DNA of 64,000 nt from Melghirimyces algeriensis (lineage in GTDB: Bacteria > Bacillota > Bacilli > Thermoactinomycetales > DSM-45169). This document shows, in pieces, positions 41,883-50,535 of this stretch. Position 1 is the first letter of the stretch; each line of letters begins with the position of its first letter. Position numbers and translations under genes: made by a program. The notes below the pieces were generated by a model. The model saw only the letters and a list, made by a program, of their open reading frames with translations. It made no database searches and was not told where the DNA came from. Location: NCBI RefSeq assembly GCF_900182565.1, contig NZ_FXTI01000012.1:24724-88723 (forward strand), written 5' to 3'.

Positions 41883-43251
41883 GGGCTTTTGTCTCCTTTA
41901 ATTTGTCTATCCAGTTTGCAACCATCTCCGGAGCGGACGCGAAGTGAAAATGTATATAGCCGGCAATTAAATTGAACGCCATATACCCTTCCTTTTTCGT
42001 ACCACGGATGCCTTTTGTCTCGTATGCGTAAGGAATCTCTTCGTCCGTTTGGAAGATGGAGTAATGAAATTCATGCCCCCTGGCTTTCATGCCGTTTTCT
42101 AAAAGAAAATTCCCGTTTTGACCTGTCACCTCACGGTAGCCTAGTGCTACCCGTTCTTTCTTCATTTTCACTTTTCCGGGAATCACACCCGCCATCTGAT
42201 AGTGCTTGTGATCGGTTGTTTCCAATTCCTCGGTCAGGTACATAAATCCCCCGCATTCCGCAAGGGTGGGCATGCCCTTTCGCACCGCATCCCGAATGGA
42301 CTTTTTCACGTCATGGGCTTTCGCCAGTTCGCCTGCAAATTCTTCCGGAAACCCGCCACCGAGATACAACCCGTCCACATTTTCCGGGAGCACTTCACCG
42401 GCCAAAGGAGAAAAGTAGACAAGATCCGCACCGTTCGCTTCAAGGAGTTCCATATTTTCCGGGTAATAAAAGTTAAATGCAGCATCCTTTGCCACCGCGA
42501 TGCGAACATGGGCCTTCGGTTTTCGCTCAAATAAGGATGAAGTCAGATCCCTTTTCAAAGGGGTTGCCTCGGAAAGCTTGACGAATTGTTCGATGTCCAA
42601 CGTTTCAAGCACCAATTCTCCCAAACGATCGAAAAACGGATTCAGTTCTCCTCTTTCAATGGAAGGGATAAGTCCAAGATGCCGTTCCGGAATCTCAATA
42701 TCCATCTCCCGCTTCAAATAACCGATGACCGGAATGTTGCATTCTTGTTCAACAGCCGTCTTCACCAGTTTAAAATGCCCTTCGCTGCCAACACGGTTGG
42801 CAATCACACCCACAATATTTTGGCCATCGGCGAAGGATTGAAACCCTTTGACGATCGCTGCCGCACTTCGTGCCATACTTGCACAGTTGACAACCAGCAG
42901 CACCGGGCTGTCGATGATCCTGCTGATTTCAGCCGTACTGCCTTCATTCGTTTTTGGATTCTTCCCGTCAAAAAAACCCATGACGCCTTCAATGATGGAA
43001 ATATCACTGCCCTTTTTTCCCCGCACAAAAATCTCTTTCACTGTTTCTTCACTTAACATCCAACTGTCCAGATTACGGGATTCTCTGCGGGTTACAGCGG
43101 TATGATAGGTTGGATCAATATAGTCCGGTCCGCATTTGAATCCCTGCACGTTAAACCCTTTTTTACAAAGGGCCGCCATTAAGCCGATGGTGAATGTTGT
43201 TTTTCCAACACCACTTCCGGTTCCGGCGATGACCATTCTTCGTTCTGCCAT
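41875..43251 (-). CDS. cbiA: Cobyrinate a,c-diamide synthase (CbiA/CobB)
   Basis: 458 residues. IAGTGSGVGKTTFTIG is the P-loop, FKCGPDYIDP follows, and LAECGGFMYL holds the amidotransferase Cys. It amidates the a and c side chains with glutamine and ATP. ATG at 43251 follows GAGGTGG; the longer frame to 43278 has no site. Confidence 0.93.
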   Translation of the reverse strand: MAERRMVIAGTGSGVGKTTFTIGLMAALCKKGFNVQGFKCGPDYIDPTYHTAVTRRESRNLDSWMLSEETVKEIFVRGKKGSDISIIEGVMGFFDGKNPKTNEGSTAEISRIIDSPVLLVVNCASMARSAAAIVKGFQSFADGQNIVGVIANRVGSEGHFKLVKTAVEQECNIPVIGYLKREMDIEIPERHLGLIPSIERGELNPFFDRLGELVLETLDIEQFVKLSEATPLKRDLTSSLFERKPKAHVRIAVAKDAAFNFYYPENMELLEANGADLVYFSPLAGEVLPENVDGLYLGGGFPEEFAGELAKAHDVKKSIRDAVRKGMPTLAECGGFMYLTEELETTDHKHYQMAGVIPGKVKMKKERVALGYREVTGQNGNFLLENGMKARGHEFHYSIFQTDEEIPYAYETKGIRGTKKEGYMAFNLIAGYIHFHFASAPEMVANWIDKLKETKARV

Positions 43252-43286
43252 ATCTGCCACCTCACCGTTTGCATCCAAATCGAAAT

Positions 43287-44378
43287 CTATGTTTCACAGG
43301 GGATCACCGCAACGGAAATCGTCACATTGCCTGATTTCTTTTTCACGAGTGCCAGCTCATCTGCTCCGCTGTATAAACGGGCGGCCGGTTCACTCACACC
43401 ATAGGCTCCTGTATATTTGTACACTGTATCTGAAGGTTCTTCTATTTCCACCGTGTTCAACGTTTCCGGCGCGTAACAGGTAAACTCCCAACCATACTTT
43501 TTGGCCGTCTCAATCAGTCCTTCTTCATCTTTCTTTAAATCAATGGTACAGATGGCTTTTACGCTTTTGATAGAAAGATTCAATTCATCCAAGGTCTCTT
43601 TGATCACGGACTCGATTTCAGCACCCGACGTTCCCCGGTTACAACCCATTCCAAGTACAATCACTTTGGGACGGTAAAGAACACCATTTTCCAAAATGGG
43701 CGCTTCTTTCTCTGTTAAATTTCGATGCGTGACCACAAGTGCCGCATCGGGCGAGGCATGGATGGCCTCTTCAATGGAGGCGTACATTTTGATATTTTCA
43801 GGCATTGGACGGTCATATTCCCACCAATCTTTTTCGCCCGATTCCTGGATGATCGCAATCTTTTCTTCATTGACGACAGAAGCACTGACTGAGACCAGAT
43901 TCTCCGGAGAGTCCCACACCCAGCCGAAACGTTTCCCGAAAAGGTCCACCGGAATCGTTTGCCGCACTTCCGAAGCGGTCGTGATCACCGGACGGGCTCC
44001 AAGTGCAGCGGCCACTTCTTTTGTCAGTTCATTGGCTCCCCCCAAATGCCCGGAAAGCACGCTGATCGCATGTTCCTTGTTGTCATCCACAACCACCACG
44101 CCCGGATCGGTTTTTTTATCTTTTAGAAGGGGCGCGACCAACCGGACAACGGCCCCGATGGATACGACCATCACAATCCCTTTGTAGGAATGGAAGACGG
44201 AGGGAAGCACATCACGAATACTGCCTTCATACATTTGTATCCCCCGTTTTGCTTCATCCCCCTTTTCAAATTTTTTCGGATAAATGACATCCATGTTTTG
44301 AAACGATGCACTCAGGCTTCTGGCGATGTCTACACCATGCTTTGTAATCGCAGCAACGGCATAGGGATTTCGGGTCAT
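43287..44378 (-). CDS. cbiG: Cobalt-precorrin-5A hydrolase (CbiG)
   Basis: 363 residues, three parts: the N-terminal domain (AVAAITKHGVDIAR, VSIGAVVRLVAPLLKDK), the central HLGGANELTKEVA region and the C-terminal GMGCNRGTSGAEIESVI domain. It opens the delta-lactone and releases acetaldehyde in the anaerobic route. It overlaps cbiF by 4 bases. Confidence 0.92.
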   Translation of the reverse strand: MTRNPYAVAAITKHGVDIARSLSASFQNMDVIYPKKFEKGDEAKRGIQMYEGSIRDVLPSVFHSYKGIVMVVSIGAVVRLVAPLLKDKKTDPGVVVVDDNKEHAISVLSGHLGGANELTKEVAAALGARPVITTASEVRQTIPVDLFGKRFGWVWDSPENLVSVSASVVNEEKIAIIQESGEKDWWEYDRPMPENIKMYASIEEAIHASPDAALVVTHRNLTEKEAPILENGVLYRPKVIVLGMGCNRGTSGAEIESVIKETLDELNLSIKSVKAICTIDLKKDEEGLIETAKKYGWEFTCYAPETLNTVEIEEPSDTVYKYTGAYGVSEPAARLYSGADELALVKKKSGNVTISVAVIPCET

Positions 44379-45151
44379 GCTTTCACACCCTTCCGGAAGC
44401 CGTGCGTAAAGGTTTTGTCATAAAGCTTTGAACGATAATCCTTATGATGAATCTCTTCATCCAGTGCCCACCCCGCCAGGATCATCACCTGCTTACGCAT
44501 TCCCTGTTTGTGCATCTGTTCATCCAAGTGTTCAAGTGTGGTGCGCAAAATTTTCTGGTCCGGCCACGTGGCCTTGTACACCGCAGCTACGGGTGTATCT
44601 TTACTCCAGCCAGCATCCAAAAACGCATGAACTGCCTTTTTTGTCAAGGTCGCACTTAAAAACAGAGCCACCGTACAATGATGCTTCGCCAAATCTTTCA
44701 GTTTTTCAGCCTCCGGAACGGACGTGCGTCCTTCAGCTCTTGTCAGGATGACGGTCTGGGTCAAATCAGGAATCGTCAGTTCTGCTCCCAACACGGCTGC
44801 AGAGGCAAAAACAGAGCTGACGCCCGGAATGATTTCCACTTCAATGCCCCTTTCTTTCAAAAGAGCCATTTGTTCCATGATGGCACCGTAAACCGCAGGA
44901 TCGCCGGTATGCACACGCACCACCTTTTTCCCCTTTTCCACGCTGTCCACCATCCGATCCACCATTTCTTCCAGGTGCATGCCGGCTGTTTTGACCACTT
45001 GCGCTTCCGGTTTGACATGTTTGAATAAATCTTCACTGACAAGCGAATCTGTATACATGATGACATCTGCTTCTCCCAGAAGCTTGAACCCTTTCACCGT
45101 GATTAAATCCGGGTCTCCTGGTCCGGCACCAATAATCGTTACCTTCCTCAT
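44375..45151 (-). CDS. cbiF: Cobalt-precorrin-4 C11-methyltransferase
   Basis: 258 residues. IIGAGPGDPDLITVKG, YTDSLVSEDLF, RVHTGDPAVYGAIMEQM and PGVSSVFASAAVLGAELT identify CbiF/CobM. ATG at 45151 follows GGTGGTG; the frame upstream to 45334 is an overlap with cbiL. Confidence 0.93.
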   Translation of the reverse strand: MRKVTIIGAGPGDPDLITVKGFKLLGEADVIMYTDSLVSEDLFKHVKPEAQVVKTAGMHLEEMVDRMVDSVEKGKKVVRVHTGDPAVYGAIMEQMALLKERGIEVEIIPGVSSVFASAAVLGAELTIPDLTQTVILTRAEGRTSVPEAEKLKDLAKHHCTVALFLSATLTKKAVHAFLDAGWSKDTPVAAVYKATWPDQKILRTTLEHLDEQMHKQGMRKQVMILAGWALDEEIHHKDYRSKLYDKTFTHGFRKGVKA

Positions 45152-45849
45152 TTTCGCACCACCATTAACGTTAGATATTCCAATTCCGCACGGTCCAGCT
45201 CCTGAATATCCCAAACGACTTCTTCGTCTGACGTTGCTTTTGTTACAACAGAAGTTTTGTCCAGCAAATCTTTTTCCCGAAGAATCGCCAGCATCAGATC
45301 CATCACCTTGGCCACTTTCAGAAAAAGGATGCAATCATTTTCCTCGATCACTTTTTTCATCATTTGATAATCATCCCTGGCCGGCACGATCGCGATATGA
45401 TCATCCCCTTCGGCAAGGGGAATGCCAAGCCTTGATGCAACGCCGTTGATCGAGGAGATGCCGGGAACCGTTTGAATCTCAACTTCCGGATGCCGCCGTT
45501 TCATAAGGTTCATCAGATGGATAAACGTGCTGTACAGAAGCGGGTCCCCTTCTGTAACGAAAGCGACATCTTTTCCTTGCTCCAACTTTCCCCAAACCGT
45601 TTCCACCGTTTTCAACCATTCCCGCTCCAAAATGTCCGGATCTTTGGTCATGGGAAACACGAGACCCAGCATCTCTTTTTCCCCAGGTTTCAAATAAACA
45701 TCCACAATTCGATGAGCATAGCTTTTACTTCCTCTTCTTCTTTTCGGATAGGCAATTACCGGTGCATCTTTCAATTTGCGAAAGGCTTTGACGGTGATCA
45801 GTTCCGGGTCCCCCGGTCCAACCCCCAACCCGTATAATGTTCCGATCAT
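45148..45849 (-). CDS. cbiL: Cobalt-factor II / precorrin-2 C20-methyltransferase
   Basis: 233 residues. GLGVGPGDPELITVKA, AYPKRRRGSKSYA, EGDPLLYSTFIHL and PGISSINGVASRLGIPL match CbiL/CobI. It methylates C20. It begins directly after cbiET and overlaps cbiF by 4 bases. Confidence 0.92.
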   Translation of the reverse strand: MIGTLYGLGVGPGDPELITVKAFRKLKDAPVIAYPKRRRGSKSYAHRIVDVYLKPGEKEMLGLVFPMTKDPDILEREWLKTVETVWGKLEQGKDVAFVTEGDPLLYSTFIHLMNLMKRRHPEVEIQTVPGISSINGVASRLGIPLAEGDDHIAIVPARDDYQMMKKVIEENDCILFLKVAKVMDLMLAILREKDLLDKTSVVTKATSDEEVVWDIQELDRAELEYLTLMVVRK

Positions 45850-45850
45850 G

Positions 45851-47059
45851 TTATTCTCCTTTCCTACGCTCCGCTGTGATGATAAAAATCGGATTTAATG
45901 CGTCAAATCTTGTTAAATTCAATATCGGTTTGCTTCTTGAGATTTGGGCAAGCGTCATCTCTGTCTCAAACCCTTTCGCCTGAAACCGTTCCATCGCCTC
46001 TGTCAGGTTTTCAATCGTGACTGCATTAAAGATAATGCGACCGCCTTTTTTTAGGCGTGAACAACATACATCAAGGATGGCTTCCATTCCGCCAGCGGTT
46101 CCACCGATAAATACAGCATCCGGATCCGGAAATTGATCCAAATGGTCCGGTGCTTTTCCATGTATCAGGGTGATATCAGCGCGGAATTTGGCCATGTTTT
46201 TATAGCCGTTTTCGATATCATGACTGTTTTTTTCAATCGCATAAACCGCCCCTTCCCGCGCCAACTTGGCTGCTTCGATCGCCACCGATCCAGTACATGT
46301 GCCGATATCCCATACAGTACTGTCTTTCTTTAAACGTAAGGCACTCAAGCTTAATGTACGAATCTCTTTTTTGGTGAGTAATCCTTTTTCCGGTTTTCTT
46401 TGGTGAAATTCATGGTCATCAATGCCAAACGTCCATTCCGGACCGGAAGATACCTTCTTCAGAATTACAATATTTAACGGTGAAAATTCCGTTTTCGCCA
46501 TTTCTTTCAACTCATACCAACCGCAACGCTCATTTTCGCCGCCAAGATTCTCCGCCACAAACGCCCGGTACTCTGTCATACCAAAGGAGAGTAAATAGTC
46601 GGCGATTTTTTGGGGACTGTTTTCCTTATCGGTCAAAAGGGCAACCTTTGATCGGCCGTCGATCCGTTGGGCCAACCCTTTCATACTGCGTCCGTGAACA
46701 CTGGTAAAATACGCGTCCTGCCAACGTTCTTGCATTCTGGCAAAGGCAAGCTGAACAGAGCTTAGATAGGGGTAAATTTCAAGGTCCATCTTAGTTGATA
46801 AATAACTTCCGATCCCGTAAAACAACGGATCCCCCGATGACAGCACCACGACTTGTCTTGTTTCTTGCGTCAGTTGATCAACGAGAGAACGAAGCCCCCC
46901 TTTAATCACCACCTTTTCTCCCTGATAATCGGAAAAAAAGGACAGCTGCCGTTCTCCGCCAACCAGGACATCACTCTCATCAATCCATTTTTCATACAAG
47001 GGTAATAAACTCCGCTTTCCTTCATCCCCAATGCCGATCATTTTAATCTTCTGTGCCAT
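45851..47059 (-). CDS. cbiET: Fused precorrin-6Y/7 methyltransferase-decarboxylase CbiET
   Basis: 402 residues. The N-terminal CbiE domain (KMIGIGDEGKRS, VLSSGDPLFYGIGSYL) spans about 1-205. The C-terminal CbiT domain (VWDIGTCTGSVAIEAAKLA, VFIGGTAGGMEAIL) covers the rest. Together they methylate C5 and C15 and decarboxylate the C12 acetate. B. megaterium has the same fusion. The start overlaps cbiD by 17 bases. Confidence 0.93.
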   Translation of the reverse strand: MAQKIKMIGIGDEGKRSLLPLYEKWIDESDVLVGGERQLSFFSDYQGEKVVIKGGLRSLVDQLTQETRQVVVLSSGDPLFYGIGSYLSTKMDLEIYPYLSSVQLAFARMQERWQDAYFTSVHGRSMKGLAQRIDGRSKVALLTDKENSPQKIADYLLSFGMTEYRAFVAENLGGENERCGWYELKEMAKTEFSPLNIVILKKVSSGPEWTFGIDDHEFHQRKPEKGLLTKKEIRTLSLSALRLKKDSTVWDIGTCTGSVAIEAAKLAREGAVYAIEKNSHDIENGYKNMAKFRADITLIHGKAPDHLDQFPDPDAVFIGGTAGGMEAILDVCCSRLKKGGRIIFNAVTIENLTEAMERFQAKGFETEMTLAQISRSKPILNLTRFDALNPIFIITAERRKGE

Positions 47060-48158
47060 GTCTTACCGCCTTTCCCAAAAACGTCCCTTTTAACGTATAT
47101 AGGCTTGTCTCAATTTCCAATCCGCCCCCTGTTTCTTGAAGCGCGGATCGGCAGCAACGATCACATATTTTTTCGAAGAAAGTGTTGTATCCGTGTTCCA
47201 AAATGAATTGACCTGCCTGTGTGGCAGTATTTGCCTGTCGCACCTCTTCCAACAGCGTCCCTTGGACGCCCGCTTCCTCGGCCACATTCGCGATGAAATC
47301 AAAGTCAACCGGCGCACTTTTGGAGTGAACGTTCATGATCCCCTGAGCCACTTTTGAAAATTTGCCCATCATTCCAACCATCGACACTTTTCTGATCCCT
47401 TTGCGTTTGCATTGCTTTAAGGTGAAACCGACAAAATCACCCATCTCAATAAATGCTTCTTTGGGAAGATGCGGATATTGCTCAATCCCATACTTTTCAC
47501 TGCGCCCTCCTGTTGTGATCACAACATGGTCACAACCACTCTGTTTGGCTACTTCTATTGCGTAAGCAATGCTCGCTTTATAGGCGGAAGTGGAAAATGG
47601 AACCACAATTCCACGGGTGCCCAGAATGGAAATGCCCCCCACAATACCGAGGCGACCATTTAATGTTTTCTTCGCTATTTCTTCGCCGTCAGGAACTGAA
47701 ATGACGATTTTAATTCCTTTGTCAACACTGTATTGCTCCAGTACCTCCTTGGCCACTTGGTGAATCATTCTTCTGGGCACGGGATTGATTGCCGCCTGAC
47801 CAACGGGAACAGGCAATCCTTCCTTTGTCACCCGTCCAACACCAACGCCGCCGTCCAATGTAATTCCAGGTGTATGAGACCATGTCACCGTGGATCGGAT
47901 CAGTGCTCCATGGGTTGCATCCGGATCATCACCGCCATCTTTAATCACCCCGGTCACCGCTGTATCACCGGTACATTCACAGCTTTCCATTTGAAAGGTG
48001 ACAAATTGACCCACCGGAAGATAGATGGTTGCCTCGGTTTGCTCTTCACCGGTAATCAGTGCTGTCAAAGCCGCTTTCGTGGCGGCTGTTGCGTTCGCAC
48101 CTGTGGTATATCCATGCCTAAGATCCTTGGGATCTTTCACCTTCGTTTTGCTTTTCAT
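47043..48158 (-). CDS. cbiD: Cobalt-precorrin-5B C1-methyltransferase (CbiD)
   Basis: 371 residues. HGYTTGANATAATKAALTAL at the N-terminus, GGVGVGRVTKEGLPVPVGQAAINPVPR (read in parts) and ILGTRGIVVPFS are CbiD signatures. It is specific to the anaerobic pathway, so the operon is of the early-cobalt-insertion type. Confidence 0.94.
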   Translation of the reverse strand: MKSKTKVKDPKDLRHGYTTGANATAATKAALTALITGEEQTEATIYLPVGQFVTFQMESCECTGDTAVTGVIKDGGDDPDATHGALIRSTVTWSHTPGITLDGGVGVGRVTKEGLPVPVGQAAINPVPRRMIHQVAKEVLEQYSVDKGIKIVISVPDGEEIAKKTLNGRLGIVGGISILGTRGIVVPFSTSAYKASIAYAIEVAKQSGCDHVVITTGGRSEKYGIEQYPHLPKEAFIEMGDFVGFTLKQCKRKGIRKVSMVGMMGKFSKVAQGIMNVHSKSAPVDFDFIANVAEEAGVQGTLLEEVRQANTATQAGQFILEHGYNTFFEKICDRCCRSALQETGGGLEIETSLYTLKGTFLGKAVRHGTED

Positions 48159-48162
48159 CGTT

Positions 48163-48810
48163 TTACACCTTGTCTGCTAGGATCGAGATCGCATTTAATG
48201 CGGCTACTGTAACGGTACTTCCACCTTTCCTGCCGACATTTGTAATGAACGGAACATCCAGCTTTGCCAACTCTTCTTTGGACTCGGCAGCCGACACAAA
48301 TCCAACAGGCAGTCCGATCACAAGTCCCGGCTTTGCTTTCCCTTCCTTGACAAGACGAATTAATTCAAGCAATGCGGTTGGTGCATTGCCGATGGCAAAA
48401 ATACCGCCGTCCGCTTCTTTGATCGCCTTTCTCATGGAAACAATCGCTCTTGTGGTATCCAAGCGCTTCGCTTCCTCCATCACGTCCGGATCGGAAATAT
48501 ATACATGAACGCTCCCGCCATACTTTTCAATCCGCGGTTTGCTGATACCCACTTGCACCATTTGCACATCGGCTACAACTTTTTTTTCACTGCGGATAGC
48601 ATGGATCCCGGCTTGTATCGCATCGGGATGAAAAACGAGAGATCGCCCCAGATCAAAGTCGGCAGAGGCATGGATCACCCGTTGCACCACGGGATATTGT
48701 TCATCGGAGAATGAATGTTCACCGATCTCTTCATCAATGATTTCAAAGCTTCTTCCCTCAATTTTTTGTGGTTGAACGGTATAAGGTTTGAATTTCGTAC
48801 CAAAATCCAT
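48163..48810 (-). CDS. cbiC: Cobalt-precorrin-8 methylmutase (CbiC)
   Basis: 215 residues. RVIHASADFD holds the catalytic His, DVQMVQVGISK and IGLPVGFVSAAESKEEL follow, the last being the substrate loop. It moves the C11 methyl to C12, giving cobyrinate. ATG at 48810 after GGAGAGG; the frame to 48855 overlaps cbiJ. Confidence 0.93.
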   Translation of the reverse strand: MDFGTKFKPYTVQPQKIEGRSFEIIDEEIGEHSFSDEQYPVVQRVIHASADFDLGRSLVFHPDAIQAGIHAIRSEKKVVADVQMVQVGISKPRIEKYGGSVHVYISDPDVMEEAKRLDTTRAIVSMRKAIKEADGGIFAIGNAPTALLELIRLVKEGKAKPGLVIGLPVGFVSAAESKEELAKLDVPFITNVGRKGGSTVTVAALNAISILADKV

Positions 48811-48829
48811 ATTTTTTCCTCTCCGTTTT

Positions 48830-49627
48830 TTAAGATTTTTGTGCTTTACTGGCACGATGACCGCTGGGAAGTATCGATTTTAAATGAGCGATGACATCTG
48901 AAAAGTTGGAATAGACCGTCCGATAATGAACCTTTGGACGTTTAATCATCACCGTTTCGATCCCCAGCTCGATCGCAGCTTCCACCTTTTCGTCCACGGA
49001 ACCCACTTTCCCACTCTCTTTTGTAACCATTAACGTGACCCCATATTGCCGATATAACGCCTTGTTAAATTCTTTTGTAAACGGCCCTTGTACTGCAACA
49101 ATATTTTTTTGCGGTAAACCCAGCCGTTCACATTTTTCCATATTATCTTTTCGTGGCAACATACGGGCAATGACACGTGTATCCGGCAAATGGAGAAGCT
49201 TTTCCGTAAATATTTGCAGGGTTTTACTGCCGGTTGTCAACATAATGACGCCTTTTTTCTCAGCCGCTTGTATGGCAGCTTCCTCATAACTGTTGACCAT
49301 CACCATATGTTGCTTTTCAAAGGTTTGCGATTCCCGTTCGTAGCGTATGTATGGTACATCGGCGATATCGGCCCCTTGAATCGTATTTTTGCTCGCTTCC
49401 TCCGCAAATGGATGACTGGCATCCACCACGGCCTCAGCTCCATACTTTTCTATCATTTTTGCAATCTCTTCGCCTGACAGACGGCCCACATGTACATTTA
49501 AACCCTGCTTTTTCAGTTCGTTCGCCGCATTTTCTGTAACAACAGTCGCTAACAGATCGAAGCCAGCCTTTTTGATTTCAAGTGCCAATGCCCTTGCATC
49601 GCTTGTACCGGCCAAAAATAGAATCAT
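48830..49627 (-). CDS. cbiJ: Cobalt-precorrin-6A reductase (CbiJ/CobK)
   Basis: 265 residues. LFLAGTSDARALALEI is the nucleotide-binding start, followed by VDASHPFAEEASKN and VMVTKESGKVGSVDEKVEAA (read in part). It reduces the macrocycle with NAD(P)H. The start shares bases with the cbiX stop. Confidence 0.92.
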   Translation of the reverse strand: MILFLAGTSDARALALEIKKAGFDLLATVVTENAANELKKQGLNVHVGRLSGEEIAKMIEKYGAEAVVDASHPFAEEASKNTIQGADIADVPYIRYERESQTFEKQHMVMVNSYEEAAIQAAEKKGVIMLTTGSKTLQIFTEKLLHLPDTRVIARMLPRKDNMEKCERLGLPQKNIVAVQGPFTKEFNKALYRQYGVTLMVTKESGKVGSVDEKVEAAIELGIETVMIKRPKVHYRTVYSNFSDVIAHLKSILPSGHRASKAQKS

Positions 49628-50502
49628 TATACGTTTTGCACCTCATCCCGGTCAGAATGATGATGGTCGTGATGATGATGATGGTGATGATGGTCTATAT
49701 GCTCCATGGCTTCTATTCGGTAATGACATGTATCACAATTCATTTTGACCTCCCCTTGAAGGCCTTCATCGATTCGATCCTTTAAAATGTTTTGTAACCT
49801 GGCATGAAAACCAAAATACTTCGCCAGCTTAAATTCGCATTCAGGATATTTCTGTTCAAACTCACTCATCATGCTTTCAAGGCGTTTGATCAAGATTCCG
49901 GTAAATAAAAAGTAAGGCAATATGATCACCTTCTTCGCACCGAGCTTGATACAGCGATCCACCCCTTCACGAATCAGAGGGTCGGTGACACCTATAAATG
50001 CGGGTTCCACAATCCGGTAGTTCAGTTTTTCCCATAACAGGCGGGTGATTTTGTACAAATCACTGTTGGCATCCGGATCACTTCCCCCGCGTCCCATTAA
50101 GATCACAGCCGTTTCTGTATCCGGTTCATCCACATTTTCCCCGATTTCTTCCAATCGGCTTTTACAAATCTCCAATGCTTCCTCATGAATGCCGATCGGT
50201 CTTCCATACGTAAACGTAACATCTGGATACTCTTCTTTCGATTGATCGATCGCTGCCGGGATATGAATTTTTGAATGACCGGCAGGCAACAGCATGATGG
50301 GAATGACAATGATATGATCGGCCCCCTTTTGGATACAGGTGGCAATCCCTTCATTCACTGTCGGAGATTCAAATTCCAGAAAGCACGTCTCCACCAATAG
50401 CGTTGGATCCAATTTTGGTTTTAAAAGATCAATACATTGTCGTACCTGGTTATTCCCCTCAGGATCCCGGCTTCCGTGTCCCACCATCAATACAGCTTTC
50501 AT
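49627..50502 (-). CDS. cbiX: Sirohydrochlorin cobaltochelatase, long CbiX with His-rich tail
   Basis: 291 residues. Two CbiX domains are in tandem: VGHGSRDPEGNNQV at the N-terminus and LMGRGGSDPDANSDLYK in the second half. MNCDTCHYRI gives a CxxC, and the C-terminus holds HHHHHHHHDHHH. B. megaterium CbiX likewise has a His-rich part and an Fe-S site. It inserts cobalt into sirohydrochlorin; the tail may store or deliver metal. ATG at 50502 follows GGGAGG. Confidence 0.93.
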   Translation of the reverse strand: MKAVLMVGHGSRDPEGNNQVRQCIDLLKPKLDPTLLVETCFLEFESPTVNEGIATCIQKGADHIIVIPIMLLPAGHSKIHIPAAIDQSKEEYPDVTFTYGRPIGIHEEALEICKSRLEEIGENVDEPDTETAVILMGRGGSDPDANSDLYKITRLLWEKLNYRIVEPAFIGVTDPLIREGVDRCIKLGAKKVIILPYFLFTGILIKRLESMMSEFEQKYPECEFKLAKYFGFHARLQNILKDRIDEGLQGEVKMNCDTCHYRIEAMEHIDHHHHHHHHDHHHSDRDEVQNV

Positions 50503-50535
50503 ATCATCTGCCTCCCATACATTCATTTCTTTCAA

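Noticed and set aside
49640..49700. CAT/ATG trinucleotide run taken for a microsatellite or assembly error
   Set aside because: It is in frame in cbiX and codes the His-rich tail known in this family.
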